DNA of 64,000 bases from Carposina sasakii (GCA_014607495.2 CP053175.1:5332001-5396000); one strand, 5' to 3'; numbered from the stretch's first letter, positions 42,916 to 55,742 are shown. Notes: generated by a model not told the origin, from the letters alone. Made by a program: numbers and translations.

Positions 42916-43171
42916 ATAGCCTGAGTTTCTATTCAAATAAGTAGGTAGCTGCATCCTTTTCAAAAATAATTAGTAAGTGTTATAAGTAGAGATGCGCCGA
43001 ATATTCGAACCGTATTCGGTATTCGGCGTAATCGGCAACTTTTTCACTATTTGTATTCGGCCGAATCATTCGGTTTTGACGCCGAATATATTCGGTTCGA
43101 GTATTTTAATATTTTTGCCTACACGTACGGTATAGCGCTAAGGACAAAACTTCTTATGTGACATTTATGGT

Positions 43172-43350
43172 CTACTAACGGCCGCCCACAACTTCGTCCG
43201 TGCGAAGCTAGCCCTAGTTATACTTTCTCAGGTTCTAGAGTACACAGGTAGTACCAAATTTAATTTCAATCTATTTAGTAGTTTTGGCGTGAAAGCCAGA
43301 CAGACATACAGAGCAACTTTCGCATTTAATATATTATTTATGTATTAAAT
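43172..43350 (+). repeat. Family C-related repeat inside the outer hAT MITE
   Basis: It reads CGGCCGCCCACAACTTCGTC then CTATTTAGTAGTTTTGGCGT and GAAAGCCAGACAGACATACA, ending in TTCGCATTTAATATATTA. The layout is the same as at 59548-59720. Confidence 0.55.
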
Positions 43351-43486
43351 TTGAAAGATAACATAATATATAAAGTCAACAAAATCCCATTCCATCCCAT
43401 TTACTAGCAACGTTTTTGCAATAAAAACCGTTTTTGTTTTTATTTACAACGTAATCGTGCAATGTTTGAAGCAAAGTGACAGACAG

Positions 43487-43904
43487 TAGGGATGGCGATC
43501 AGAGATCGATTAATCGCAAAATCGATTTTTCGAGCCAAAACAATCGATTTTTCAAATCGATATGTAGTACTGAATCCATAAAACAAGTATGGTATATAGA
43601 ACGATAGCGAGCGTGACCGGTGAAAGGGACATAAATTATGGTACATCCAAAATGCAAGGTGGCCAGTCGATAGAAAATTGCCCCATTTTGTGAAGTGGTG
43701 AAAGTGCTTATGATGAAAAATCATCATTATCCTGCCCTTATCCTATTACTTATGGGGTCGGTCAGCGTAATATGATTTATTTATATGGATTTTTTTTTGG
43801 AAATCGATCTTTTAGACCTCGATTTTTTTAATGGATCGATCCATCAGGTCACGATTCGAATCGATTTGAAAATCGATATTTTTTGGAAAGAATTGCCATT
43901 CCTA
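43487..43904. repeat. hAT MITE (inner), nested in the outer one
   Basis: It starts TAGGGATGGCGAT and ends TTGCCATTCCTA, flanked by ACAGACAG (43479-43486) and ACAGACAT (43905-43912). Inside, clusters of AATCGATTTT words near both ends make extended inverted repeats. Confidence 0.82.
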
Positions 43905-44129
43905 ACAGACATCGCGGTGTGCGCGGGTGGTGGGCAGTGAGGTACGACACATTCACCATTTAGCCAGCAACGACACGTTAGAACTTGTTTGCGCGGCAAA
44001 ACAATCAAATGGTAAACCGAATAATTCGGCCGAAAATTCGGTTCGGTAAAGATTAAAACGAATACTATTCGGTATTCGGTTATTCGGTGAAACCAGTATA
44101 CGGCGCATCTCTATTTATAAGTATTTTTG

Positions 44130-44343
44130 TGGGTATCGTACGAGGCGATTAAGGGTTTCCGGGAGGTGGGCAGCAGGGCCTTCCGTGCTGACAACATAGT
44201 CTAAAATACAAACTGCGGTCACCAACCCGCCTGCCCAGCGTGGTGACTATGGGCAAATACCCCCCATGGTAGTCTTGTGTCGTGCCCTGGGGGAGGCCTA
44301 CGTCCAGCAGTGGACTGCAATAGGCTAATGATGATGATGATAA
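44130..44343 (+). mobile_element. RTE-type LINE 3'-end fragment
   Basis: It includes GGGCAGCAGGGCCTTCCGTG, ACCAACCCGCCTGCCCAGCG, GTGCCCTGGGGGAGGCCTAC and GTCCAGCAGTGGACTGCAAT, ending in ATGATGATGATGATA. The reverse copy at 48818-49005 shares its 5' half. Confidence 0.8.
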
Positions 44344-44894
44344 ATATTATTAAGAAATGAAAAAGTACTTAGGTAATTATTTATATAACATACCTACTAT
44401 ACTCTTCTAAAACCCATCATGCATGTGTTGTTCTATACATAGATTAAGTACATCACATTTTACAATATCTTCCGTATAATCTATTCAAACTAATACATAG
44501 GTAAATCTTTGTTAAATTCCATTTATGTAAAATCACCAGCAATGGCCAAAACTCGTTGGTTTGTATGAAATCTATACCAAGCAGTGGACAAAGCCACCGA
44601 ATCTATGTAAATTTATTCTCGGAGCTGCATAAATTGGTGGCTTGATTACACAGACGAACCACTGTGTTGTAGAAAAGGACGATGATTTAAAAGTCATCTA
44701 GCAATGTAATATTTTCGAAACAGAAGTAAAAGTATGTATAGATATGTATATCATCGTGTTATGTTTAAACATTTTGCTGAGGGATTCAATTTTGTTTGCC
44801 GAGATTTGGCTAGTATATAGCTATCGGGATGAAGAATAACATTGCCAATATGTAATGTAGAAAAGAGATGGTAAAATTCGTCATCCGAGTAATT

Positions 44895-44972
44895 GACCCG
44901 GTGGCTTAGTGGTTGTAGCGGCTGGCACGGTTTGCAGTTGTCGTGGGTTCGATTCCCACTCGGGTGAAGTTT
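44895..44972 (+). repeat. tRNA-derived SINE head
   Basis: It has an A-box-like TGGCTTAGTGG and a B-box GGGTTCGATTCCC with a perfect GTGGG/CCCAC T stem and a GCT/AGC D stem. The first acceptor pair fails and the anticodon stem does not close well. A T-rich stretch follows. A second, reverse copy at 53031-53085 shares the sequence, so this is a dispersed SINE rather than a working tRNA gene. Confidence 0.65.
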
Positions 44973-45056
44973 TTTTTCCTTTTTCTTTATTAATAATTTT
45001 ATGTATAGGTATTTAACTTATAAACTGTAAATTCACACCCATAATAGAACAATAGT

Positions 45057-45057
<1 letters not shown>

Positions 45058-45090
<33 letters not shown>
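45058..45090. repeat. (GA)n microsatellite
   Basis: An uninterrupted GA dinucleotide run of about 16 units. Confidence 0.95.
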
Positions 45091-45096
<6 letters not shown>

Positions 45097-45099
45097 GGT

Positions 45100-47870
45100 C
45101 TGAAAGAGGAACATATTATGGTGATTCTGCAGTTGGATATGTACAAGTTAAACGGGAGGGGAATATACCTATGCACAGTGAAGGCTCGCATAACACCTGA
45201 ACACAATGTAAGACAAAAGTGTTATTCTGTAGTGTGATGAGCCTGAAGAAACTGTCTTATTAGTTCAATGTGATTGTATTCCCACAGAACACTATATTTA
45301 TAAATACAAGAATTTATTCGCTATTCACTTTTGTTTGTTTTTGTGTTGTATAGACAGTTGTGGTTTAACCTTGGTTTAACCAATTAATTTGACACACAAT
45401 AAGTTTGACATAACATAACACAGCAACTACTCACCACATTCGATGCAGTTTCCACGTGACTATGGAAATTTCGCACCTATTCAATCTGCATGCCTATTCA
45501 ATTTGATTAGGTGCAGGAATACTGTGCTATATTATCGGTATTATAACATAGACTCCAAGTAACTAAATATTAGCCGTCTTCTCTATGTTAACCCTTATTA
45601 ACCACAATAGGTTCTTTTACCAACTTGTAGATTACTTTTCCGCAATATAAAAAGCCATATTTTTATTAATCAATAAATCTATCTTATTGACAAGTTTTTA
45701 AAAACAAATGTCTGTATTGATTATGTATTGATAAAATAAGTATATAGAGAAAAATATCGGCGCGGGTTGACCCATCCACTTTTTTTGTCTATCCAGGCCC
45801 ACTACGCGAGAGGTTGAATACAAAATTAGATCGTGAATAGCCAGCTTTACTTACTTGATGGATGTTTGATCAATGTTTGATTGTACAGACTTTGACGTCA
45901 AGAAAAGCGCGCCTAAATGGCGGTCGTTTAAAAAGCTGTTTTTAGCTCATTACTTTAAAACAATTTATTTTGTACTAAATAATGTATTTACGATGCTGAT
46001 ATTTTCATTACATATATGTAATTATGTAAATAATAATTTAAAATCATAAAAAAAATACGTGCATATTCCCTATTGGCGCGGAGAGCGAAGATTACTGGTA
46101 ATCAAATCAAAAATACATTCCCTGCGAGTAATAACATTGTCGTATACCTCAACATAATGGTACTTGTTCAGCATTTCAGTATTTGCCTGGCTGTCACCCA
46201 CACCCTGTATACTACTCCAACAGTCTAAAAATACGACTCTATTTCAGAGTTATATTGAATACCTAGTCAGCTCGTCTACTGCGAATCAAAGTTGAATTGA
46301 GAAGCAATTTATCTCGGACCAGCGTAACCTGTGCAAATTATACGAATAGAACTATTAAAATATCTTGGAAAATAGAAATGAATAGCATCAATCAATATAA
46401 TAGATACTTTTATAGTAGGTATATAGTAGGTAGATTAATTTTATATAATAATTGCAGTTTTATAATTTACACAGCACTTTCGACACAGCATGACAGCGAC
46501 ATACATAAAGAATATGAAGAATCAAAGGCTTTCATATTTTACAGGTGTTTTAATCCTATAGATTGTCCTATTATACATAGTGTAATGCTTTTATTTATAG
46601 TAGGTATAGTAAGTAAATACCTCAATTATACACTCTGTAAAACCAGCTTCCAAGTTCCACTTCTATTACAGAGGTATAAGCACCGTTATAGAACTAATGC
46701 TCTGCTCGGCGCCAACAGTATTTCACTAATAACTCTGATGTTTTGAGTTAGTACACTAATTTGCTTTTCTCTCATTCAGTCCGATATCCCACGAGTACTT
46801 CCCGAGATTGCATCTCGCTGCAACGTTATTACGGTCTGTGAATATTAAACATTTTAAGATTAGGGGTTGTTTGTTTAGAATCTTGTTGGTGTACATGAAT
46901 TATGTTATATCATGCACTAGCTTCCGCCCATGACTTCGTCCGCGTGAGGGGGCATTGATAATTAATATAAGTTAGATATAACAATTTTTGAAACTTAAGT
47001 CTTGACTTGCGGACATGTTGTTATTTTCTTTGAAATCCTAACACTTTATGGGCAATGCTTACTGCAGTATTTACTCTCGTATACCTATTTTATTTATTTA
47101 TTTATTTATTTAGGAAAATATGGTACATAAAACAAAACTCAATCTTATTAAGGTACAATATTAAAGTACAATTCAAAGTTCTGAACCAGATTGGGTTCCT
47201 TAGATTATGTACACGTTATGATCAGAGTGTTTGAAGTGTATTTGACTACTACACTATAGTGACCCTTCCGAATGTACAGATCGTGGGACCATTCATCGGT
47301 AGGCAATAACAACGAAAACCAACAGGAATAAAGAAAACTTAGGTACATGTTTTAGAAGTAAGAATACATCTCTGAAGAATAGTCAAAGTTATTACTTTAC
47401 ATGTCGCATTTCTTTTGCTTTATTAACATTTATTGGTCGCTAGATAAAAGAAATATGATATACTCGTACCTATGGAGTAAAATGCGGCGTAAAAGTGCTC
47501 CATAAGCCCAGGAGAGTTGAATAAACGTGTTGAACAAAGCCAAAACGGAACAGGAGAGTGCCAAATATTACCTTGCACTAACCGCGAATGCGGTAGGTAT
47601 GCTCGGGTCAAAAATAAAATAAAAAAGGAAGTAAAAAGCTCTGGCTATGGTTAGGTATGTCATTTATCTTATAAAAAAGCTGGACTAGAACGTTTGATGT
47701 TACTTTTTAGTAGGTATGTACATGAGACGTTCACTTCTGACCGAGTGTTGAAAATGCTATTGCTCTATTTTTTATATCAAAGTGGATAATCACTAGCATG
47801 GCACGTACGTACATGACATACCTGTTTAGGTACGTAGGTAAATTCAGTGTAAATCTATCTATCTATTATA
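45100..47870. other. Stretch without a supported gene
   Basis: It includes a MITE right end at 46073-46212. The forward frame 46297-46746 is AT-rich, begins at a non-ATG codon and shows no domain. A (TTTA)n run stands near 47088-47113. Nothing else was recognised. Confidence 0.5.
46073..46212. repeat. MITE right-end copy (same family as 7470-7922)
   Basis: It shares GTAATAACATTGTCGTATA, TTTCAGTATTTGCCTGGCTG and the CCCTGTATA end with 7780-7922. Confidence 0.75.
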
Positions 47871-47875
47871 TACAT

Positions 47876-48100
47876 ATAATAAAAGTGTAACGGATCGCTG
47901 TCTGTACATGGAAGATATATGAGAAAAAATATTATAGGAGACCTTTATCAACGCAATAGGACCCAAAACGATGATTTTTGGAATTTTTGTCGGTTTGTCT
48001 GTTTGTGCGTTTGTGCACGCTAATCTCAGAAACGGCTGAACCGATTTCGATGCAGTTTTCAGGAATATATTGTAACAGGTCCCACTTAACATATAGGGTA
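47876..48100 (-). repeat. Interspersed repeat family C copy (reverse)
   Basis: It starts AAAGTGTAACGGATCGCTGT and runs to GTCCCACTTAACATATAGG. It is cut at its far end by a family D element at 48098. Confidence 0.75.
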
Positions 48101-48255
48101 ATTTTTGGTCGTCAACGTTCCCGAAAACTACGGAATCTGCTCATCATCACGATCATTTTTTTCTATGGAAGCATACCTGAGAAGTGTCTGGTTTCCAAAA
48201 TATTAGGGTCCAAAGTTGAGTAAATAGACTGCGTTTTTCTGCATAAATGCATAAT
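48098..48255 (+). repeat. Interspersed repeat family D fragment inserted at the end of a family C copy
   Basis: It contains GGTAATTTTTGGTCGTCAAC, TCATCATCACGATCATTTTT, GTCTGGTTTCCAAAATATTA and GAGTAAATAGACTGCGTTTT, close to 10718. Confidence 0.75.
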
Positions 48256-48817
48256 TAAAAAAAAAATAAAAAATTATAATACAAAAATTAAGCTATAAAT
48301 TTAATAATAACTATGGCGTTGAATTTTATACGAAATAATAAAGAAGGTAATTGACCAAAATATAAGAAATAGCTTTATACATAATTTGAATGAAAATACA
48401 CAAAATTTACGAAAATTGGTCAGTTGTTTTGAAGTAGTTTAGTTACAACTACTGACACAAGAACCTTATAGGTATAATATAGGTACATTTGTGTACTAAC
48501 TAACCGCAGTACGGAGCATTGAAGTAAAATATGAGCACTGCAATAAGCTACAAGTTGTACCGGGCGCCGTAGATTGCCTGCAACTGTGACACGTGGGAAC
48601 GGCCGGGAATAGGGATCCGCAGGGCAATGGTTCAATACGGAAACCTAGAAACATTTTGGATTTATTTTTTCTATGTGGCAAATTATGCGAAATACGTAGC
48701 GCAGCTTCCTCTAGAAAGCATGATGAGATTTTCTTCCAATTTCAAAGTATCTTGAAACGAGAATTTTAAAAGTTACCTAACTTTCGTTTCATCACAAACC
48801 ACTTCTTATAGCTAGAT

Positions 48818-49005
48818 AATTTCATCATCATCATCAGTCTATTGCAGTCTACTGCTGGACGTAATCACCACGCTGGGTAGGCGGGTTGGTGACCTCAGTT
48901 AGTATTTTGGACTATGTTGTCAACACGGGAGGCGCTGCTGCCCACCTCCCGGAAAAACCCTTACCCACGGGCAGAATCGCCTGCCGGCACCACGCGGCCA
49001 AGGTA
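48818..49005 (-). mobile_element. RTE-type LINE 3'-end fragment (reverse)
   Basis: The reverse strand reads GTGGTGATTACGTCCAGCAG, TAGACTGCAATAGACTGATG, ATGATGATG, preceded by the block that contains GAGGTGGGCAGCAGCGCCTC. Confidence 0.75.
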
Positions 49006-49181
49006 GATATGTACGATGTTTTTTTGTGGCCACTTTAATGAAGAGTACCTATACATGAAATAAAGTAAGGCCAAAAAAAACTGGAATTTTTTTTTTTTTT
49101 TTTTTTTAATTTTAAAGACGAAATTTATATGGTTTATGGTTTTTTTATGGTACGAATTCTACTGCTGCCGGCACCACGCGG

Positions 49182-49262
49182 TATGCTTCCATGGAGAAAA
49201 AAGGATAATGAGGAGATTCCGAGTTTTCGGGAACGTTGAACAAAAATACCCTGTATTTAATT
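49182..49262 (-). repeat. Interspersed repeat family D fragment (reverse)
   Basis: It carries GTATGCTTCCATGGAGAAAA, GAGGAGATTCCGAGTTTTCG and an AACAAAAATACCCTGTATTT end. Confidence 0.7.
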
Positions 49263-49752
49263 TCATTGGTAATTTTATACAACTTACTCTGTCTTGCTTT
49301 AAATGCCAATAGAAAGAGACGTGTCTTAAAGACGTCACTTAAAATTAATCAAGCAATTATAAATTTGGTACGACATACTATAGGGAACCAAGCTCTTTTA
49401 TAAAAGTTCACACTTGACGGTTTTCTCATTACAGTTTTATGTTGCGGGGTGGCCATTTAGAAATTAAATTAAATGTTATTTCATGTCACATACATTTTGC
49501 GCTTTTAATTTGCGTGGAAACATGGACAATTTAAGAAATACTGTATATTTGTACTTTATGTGCTAAGTGAATGGATCTTCATCCATATCCAGTCAATATC
49601 AGCAAATCAAAGCATAACAAACATTACGTGGTACCAGCATGTCATAACCAAAGAACAGTTATTAGTATAATGGTAATGCACCGTCTTCGTACGCCTCGTA
49701 TGATGGGAAGAATTAGGGCTACCATACCACACGGAAATATTTATTCAAATAC

Positions 49753-50085
49753 TAGTGGATGCCCGCGACTCCGTCCGTGTGGACTACAGAAAAAAAACAT
49801 AATATCGAAATTATCCGGGATAAAAACATTTTCCCGGGATAAAAAGTTGCCTATATGTTAAGTGGAACCTGTCACAATATATTCCTGAAAACTGCATCAA
49901 AATCGGTTTAGCCATTTCTGAGATTAGCGTGCACAAACGCACATACAAACCGACAAACAGACAAAAATTCCAAAAATCATTGTTTTGGGTACTATTGCGT
50001 TGATAAAGGTATTCTATAATATTTTTTGTTATATATCTTCTATGTACAGACAGCGATCCGTTACATTTTTATTATATGTATAGAT
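49753..50085 (+). repeat. Interspersed repeat family C, longest copy
   Basis: It runs from GTGGATGCCCGCGACTCCGT through ATTATCCGGGATAAAAACAT and GGGTACTATTGCGTTGATAA to CAGCGATCCGTTACATTTTT. It is the reference for the family's right part. Confidence 0.82.
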
Positions 50086-52085
50086 TAAAATTCGGTGTAA
50101 ATTCTATAGGTTTAGTTAGTGAAGTTTTTCAAATGGTCAGATTGCCTTTATGAAGGATTAAGTTGATTAACTTGATCAAGTTTTAGAGACTTCAGACAGA
50201 AATACCTGAAGATTCTTGCAACCGGATTTCAGAATAAATGTGATAAGAATAAAATAAGAAAAAAAAAGAAATAGGTAAAACAATGATAAGCGTTAACGAA
50301 GTACCTGTAGGTGTTAATTCTAAGCAGGCAGATAAAAATCACAATAGTACCTTAGAGACAGAACAACGTCGGTGAGTGCACAAAGTATAGGGAAATTATT
50401 AGGCGCTAACCTTACAAATGAAGGGTACAGGCAAAGAACAAGGAATGTAAATATGCTGTCAGTGCCATCTATGTAGTAGATTGTTTCAGTTACTAATAAT
50501 CCTAAAAAATAGCTCAAAAAAAAAAGGGAATGTCCATGACATACCGTCAAACAAGTTTAGGACAGTCCAAAATTTGACAGTTAACAATTTCTAGGTTGAA
50601 TTCATAGCGGTTTCTTTTCTGTTTTCTGACTCCGAAAACCTCTAGCGTTAACAAAGATTTTGACGAGCTTTAAATTTTTGCAAAGTAGGTGTTAATTCTA
50701 AAAAGCGTTTTTAGGCAGATAATCAGCATCACAATGCGAAGTACCTATTGAAGTTAGAGACATTTGATGTGCCACGTAATCGATTCTATACATGACCAAA
50801 GAATGTAATGATTAATTCAGTTTTTTTTTTTTGTATAAAGTAAGTTTATGCCAAAAAAAATGCATTTTTTTTATTGATTTGTTTTTAATATGCAAGAATT
50901 ATAATGAAATTAGTTAGAGCGCTAACCTTACGTAAAATTGGAATGGAACCCTTATTTATTCAATCTGAAATCCTAATACTAATAGGGCCTACCTAATCAT
51001 AACATAGTTTAAAACAAAGTTGCTTCCCGCTGTCTGTCTGTCCCTATGTATGCAGAGATCTTTTAAACTTCGCAACAGATTTTGATGCGGTTTTCTTAAT
51101 AGATAAGAGTGATTCTGAAGGAAAGTTTTTGTGTATAGAATCAGCATTGAAGCCGTGTGCGAAGCCGGGCGGGTCCCTAGTTGAATATACCTATATAATG
51201 CAAAAAAATCCAAATACTAGAAATTAAAATAAGTAATAACCACACGCAATGTCACGTGTCTCTTCCGTTTCTATTCGACTAGCGTTTTTGATAGCCTAGG
51301 GGGCACTTCGGCTACGCTCCTATCGTAGCAGGTTCGTAGCACTGCTACGAATACGTACAGCTCGCGTGGTATGGTGATTGCATTTTAGATTGCATGACAA
51401 TTTTTGACATATTTTTAACATAACATGATGATGTTTTTTCAAATTTTTCTAATTCGCCCCCGAGTTTTTACGCTACTCTTACGACATGCACGGAAGGAGA
51501 TGCAGCTGACGTAATCTCATGTCCCAGGGTCAGTCCGGTTGTTTCAAACGAAGTTTTTATTATTCTATTTTATAACTTTCACTCATATTTTTATATTCAA
51601 ATAGCAAAAATTGCCAAAATATACCAAGCAAATGGCACTATCAAATTTCACGCTCTCAATAGTAAATACATTGAACATTGAACAAAGAATTAAACGCGAA
51701 GTAAAATTTGAGGCTGAATTAGGCAAAACAAATCTTAACGTGAAGGAACAGAAACTGTTTTTGAGCAGTTCTAAAATAAATAGTCTATTTACTAGATATA
51801 GGTAGTATTATACAGGATGTAAGCTGTCGAGATGTATAACTGTTAGCTTTTTATATTAGCTTGAATCGTCCCACAGCTGGGTAAAAGACGCCCCTTCATA
51901 AGAACCCTTTCTTCATCCATCTTCTGTGCCACATCCTGCTAGCTCCAGCAGAAGTTCTAGCAATTACTTCTAGGTGTACAATCAAGTCAAGCGGGTCTTC
52001 CTGTTCTGTTATAAACAAAATCACTCACCAATTAGTAGAATATTAGAATATTAGTTAAATAATGTATTATGAATAGGGTTGTATT

Positions 52086-52215
52086 CCCGAACAGGGTTGC
52101 CTAAACTGCAGAATCATAAAGAAGATCCAATAGACACATTTAGCACAGCGGGGACATATTAAAATGATCAGTGACAAGTTGCTAGCTCATCGTCTAAGAT
52201 AATTTCCATTGGTAT
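52086..52215 (-). repeat. Interspersed repeat family B copy (reverse)
   Basis: It contains CAGAATCATAAAGAAGATCC, CACAGCGGGGACATATTAAA and ATGATCAGTGACAAGTTGCT. Confidence 0.65.
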
Positions 52216-52354
52216 CAATCAAAAATAAAACATAATACATAATCACTTACTTAAAACACATCAACCTAATCCCACACTAAGATCCCTAAAGTCGTGGAGT
52301 ACTCATTAACGGTATATAAATACATAGATAAGTATAGAAACATCCATGACTTGG

Positions 52355-52475
52355 AATCAAACATCGATATTCATCATAATCCATGTTTGCACCTACTCGA
52401 ACCCAGGTCCTATACGCGAGCATAACCCAGGACATTCTATAGTCACAAATTTACCAATTACACCATTGGCCTGTT
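52355..52475 (-). repeat. SINE copy related to 2755 and 3185
   Basis: It shares AACATCGATATTCATCATAA and CCATGTTTGCACCTAC, then TCGAACCCAGGTCCTA. The rest is diverged. Confidence 0.55.
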
Positions 52476-53030
52476 TCACGCAGCTCTCTCACTCAACCCT
52501 GAGGCACCAGAACCAGATGGGTGTGGCCCAAACCGTCAACGCCACGACAATGCCCCTTCGCTCAAACCCCCAAGATCCACTCAAAGCCATTTTTATTGCT
52601 TCCAATATTTCCCCTTGCTAGGTTTTGGCTCAAAGGTAATTTCAGTGAAACAATCATAGATGACTAAAAAAATACCATCTTGATTCTTATTAAATTAGCT
52701 CCAAGAGCATTAGGCATAGATAAGTATAGAAACGCATATATCCACATATTCGTATTGTATGCACCTTGGGAACCCACTCTGGTTACGCCAAAGGCTGGTG
52801 GTCACTACCAATCACACCAACCTCTTATTTATTTCCACAATGTCACAAACACCTTGTATATTTCTGATGTTCTCCAAGCGGTTTAGTACGTAATCTCAAT
52901 CCGAGGACGATTTGAGTCTCGCGTTCAGATTCAACTAGCTCATAAATACTTGGCAATGATTTTCACAGAGTAGGACACTTTTATTAATTTTAATTATAAA
53001 ATTATTGATAAAGAAAATGGAAAAAAAAAT

Positions 53031-53085
53031 CACCCGAATGGGAATCGAACCCACGACCACTGCAAACCGTGCCAGTAATTTAAAT
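53031..53085 (-). repeat. tRNA-derived SINE head, second copy (reverse)
   Basis: The plus strand reads CACCCGAATGGGAATCGAAC then CCACGACCACTGCAAACCGT. This is the reverse of the B-box half of the copy at 44895-44972, truncated before the A box. Confidence 0.65.
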
Positions 53086-54011
53086 TGTAATTCTGAACTG
53101 TATAATAAAAGAAATATCTCTTACACAAATGTTTGTCCTAACCAGAATGTAAGCACGAGACCTCGAAATGACAAACATAGGTAGTATTATCTTGACTACA
53201 AAGAATTTAATAAAATCGGCCCTAAATTAACCTTTCCATAACAAAACGTACAAAAACATTGTTCTAAATGATCGATAGATACAGCCTAAGCTGAGACCTG
53301 AAACTTGCAGGGTTTTCCCCTTGAGGCCATCCATGATCAAGGAGTAGACGCATAGAATAACAAGTCCCCAGAAGGAGTCATCAATGACAAATGTGTAGCG
53401 GAGCCATCTATCGGATGCAGGAGAGAACCACAATCGAATGCAAAATCCTAGAACGCGATATCGAAGTTTCTCACAATAATTGGAATATACAAGGGCCAAA
53501 CAACGACTAGTGGCCCGCTGGGGCCGGAAGCGCTTCCCCTTTCACCACCCCCACAAATGTATACCGGATAGTGAAGCAAAAAACGAGGCGAAAATCCCGC
53601 ATCATCCGCTCTCCTAAACCGCGAATGTTGCCAAATTGAGATATATTATCACCTTTTAGAGTTATAATATAGCAAATAGGTTGTAATGCCTCAGAAAATG
53701 GTAAATATAACTCATAAAGGAGATAAAATAAAAAACAAATTAGGTTAATTTGACCGACTCAATGTTGCTTCAAAACTGTGCGTGATCATTCTGGAGTACT
53801 TATTATTCTATGAAGTTAGTTTGAGTATTGCAGTAATTATTGTACAAATGTTAAGTTACTGTTAGCTATACCCGAGTAGGGTTGGCGTCAGGCAGGCCGG
53901 CCGTAAAAACTAATGCCAAAACTTTGGCAATATCCAATTACGATAGATACCATAAATAATGGGCTAAGCGCAGGAAGATGATGTTAAGCTACTGTCCTAC
54001 TTACTCTGTGG

Positions 54012-54128
54012 TATATAAAATGGCGGTCGGCGTCAGTACTGCATAATTGACGCGACAGACCGCGTCGCTCCGTCGCCTCGCAGTGTGAAGGCACCTTTAT
54101 TGGAACGTCGAATTTACACGTCACAAAA
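54012..54128 (+). promoter_or_regulatory. Candidate core promoter and non-coding first exon
   Basis: A TATATAAAA box (54012-54020) is followed by a TCAGTA initiator-like motif at 54033. A locally GC-rich stretch comes next (CGCGACAGACCGCGTCGCTC, CGTCGCCTCGCAG), ending in CACAAAAG|GTATGT, a good splice donor at 54128/54129. No ATG lies in the putative exon, so it would be 5' UTR. The TATA-to-initiator spacing (about 20 bases) is short, so the assignment is tentative. No coding exon can be tied to it with certainty. Confidence 0.35.
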
Positions 54129-54361
54129 GGTATGTAAAGAATGGTTGAAGCTGGTAGTGTAGTGGAGGTTTAAGGTTCTATACCTAGCTATGAAGAGGTA
54201 GGTAGATTCTAATTTTGCTTGGGCTAAAGCTTGGGTGAACTTTGATTTACTTTTCAATTTAGCAAAGTATGTGAAAAAGTCCTTAAAATCTTTCTTTCTT
54301 TCTTTAGTATTCTTTATTTAACACTCATACAAAAGAAATTTCTTTCTTTCTAAGTACAAAG

Positions 54362-54442
54362 TATCATCATCACGATTATTTTTCTCAATGGAAGCATACC
54401 TAGTGTCTACAGTAAATAGACTGCGTTTTTCTGTTTTCAGAA
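54362..54442 (+). repeat. Interspersed repeat family D fragment
   Basis: It has ATCATCACGATTATTTTTCT, CAATGGAAGCATACCTAGTG and AGTAAATAGACTGCGTTTTT. Confidence 0.7.
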
Positions 54443-55742
54443 GAGAGTGCCGAAGTAAGTTGGAAGATTCTCAGCGATACCTCTTTATCAGACGTGGCGA
54501 GTATGATCCTTTTACAAGGTTTCGTAAAGCAATGGGAGTCAAATCATTGTACTTTTATATTTCAAAGATGTTTATTAATGCGATGAACTGATCTCAAATT
54601 ATAGCTAGTTAAGTACATGAGCAATAAAAAATTTGTTAATTTGGCTTTTGTATTCTAATTCTTGCTTAAGTTTACCCAATCTTCCCCTACCCTTCGTTAA
54701 AGGTGGCCATATATATAATCTTGATTATAAAATATTTCTAATTTTGCACAGGTTCTCAATGTGTTTTTTTAATACATTTCACGGAACATATCCCTTTTGT
54801 TACAACCTGTACAATTACCATGAATAGGTGGAGTTGTGCCATACAAAACAAAACCATAGAATCTCTTTACGAGAACGTCACCTGCGATCCATGTTTTTAT
54901 CAGAGACGGGATTTACAAAATAGACAATAAAAACCTAGAAGCTCGATTCCGAATTGCGCTCTAAGTGTTCCGTAACATTATGAAAACGTCATAAATACTG
55001 CGTTTGTTGTAAAGGAACCCTCTTTTAATAGTTTTTATTCTGATTCTAGTAATTTCTGTTCTAGTGAGAGGAGAGATATATCATCTGCGAAAAATTCAAC
55101 TGTTTAGCTATCGCGGTTCATGAGATGCAACCTTATGACAGACAGATGGACAGCGGAGCCTTATTATCAAGGGCGGATCCAGGGGGGTGGTTGGACAACC
55201 GACTGTGCCTTAGACTAGTTTAGGTAATGGAACAATTTTACGACCGACAATGTCATCAAATGCAGAGCCTCTAACCCAGACCAAACCTCAATTTGATCAT
55301 CACCTGACTCTAAGTCTGGATACCCTTGCTAATTATAAGTCCCGTTTTTACCTTTTCATTACGGAACCCCAAAAATCAATGAAAAGAATCCGTGCCGAGA
55401 AATAGATACCTAATGAACCAGATCGAAAGTACATTATCCATAGAGCAAAGTTTATTATTAATCGATACCTCAAAACTTTTCTATCGATTGTATCTTGATC
55501 GAGCTTTCTTATCAAAAATCAAGAGAAGTTACAGCGCGCAAAAAATGCTGTCTAGAATCGGTCAATGCTCGGCCTCGAAGCGTGTCTCGCGGAAGCATAT
55601 CAACCTACACTAGGTAATGCAGCAATCAACACACGAAAAATCCAGCTAAGCCGATACTTCGAAGGTGTTACCTAACACAAAAAAGTTAGTTCTTATTATT
55701 AAGAAGTAGGTACCTACCTACATTTACGATCGTATTGCTTAG

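Larger units (their letters stand above)
40640..42986. other. Stretch without a gene
   Basis: AT-rich DNA with a near-perfect palindrome at 41311-41386, a LINE 3'-end fragment at 41575-41670 and family B fragments (reverse) at about 42255 and 42848. The open frames at 41995-42346 have no family signature. Confidence 0.55.
42987..44113. repeat. hAT MITE (outer), AT-rich with ATTCGG repeats
   Basis: It starts TAGAGATGCGCCGAATA and ends GGCGCATCTCTA. Flanks GTTATAAG (42979-42986) and TTTATAAG (44114-44121) form an 8-bp duplication with one change. Both ends contain repeated CCGAATA/TATTCGG words. It is interrupted by a second hAT MITE (43487-43904) and by a family C-like piece at 43172-43350. 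Confidence 0.8.
50100..53990. other. Stretch without a supported gene
   Basis: It includes family B fragments (reverse) at 51478-51530 and 52086-52215, SINE pieces at 52355 and 53031, and poly-T tracts. The frame 51611-51805 begins at a non-ATG codon and shows no domain. Confidence 0.5.

Noticed and set aside
44895..44972. Functional tRNA gene
   Set aside because: The T arm is good but the acceptor stem and anticodon arm do not close properly, and a truncated copy of the same sequence exists at 53031-53085.
46297..46746. 149-codon forward frame
   Set aside because: It begins at a non-ATG codon, has biased Tyr/Ile/Asn composition typical of AT-rich non-coding DNA, and no domain.
51300..51360. 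Small hairpin around TCGTAGCAGGTTCGTAGCAC
   Set aside because: The stem is short (7-9 bp) and is explained by a local repeat of CGTAGCA words.
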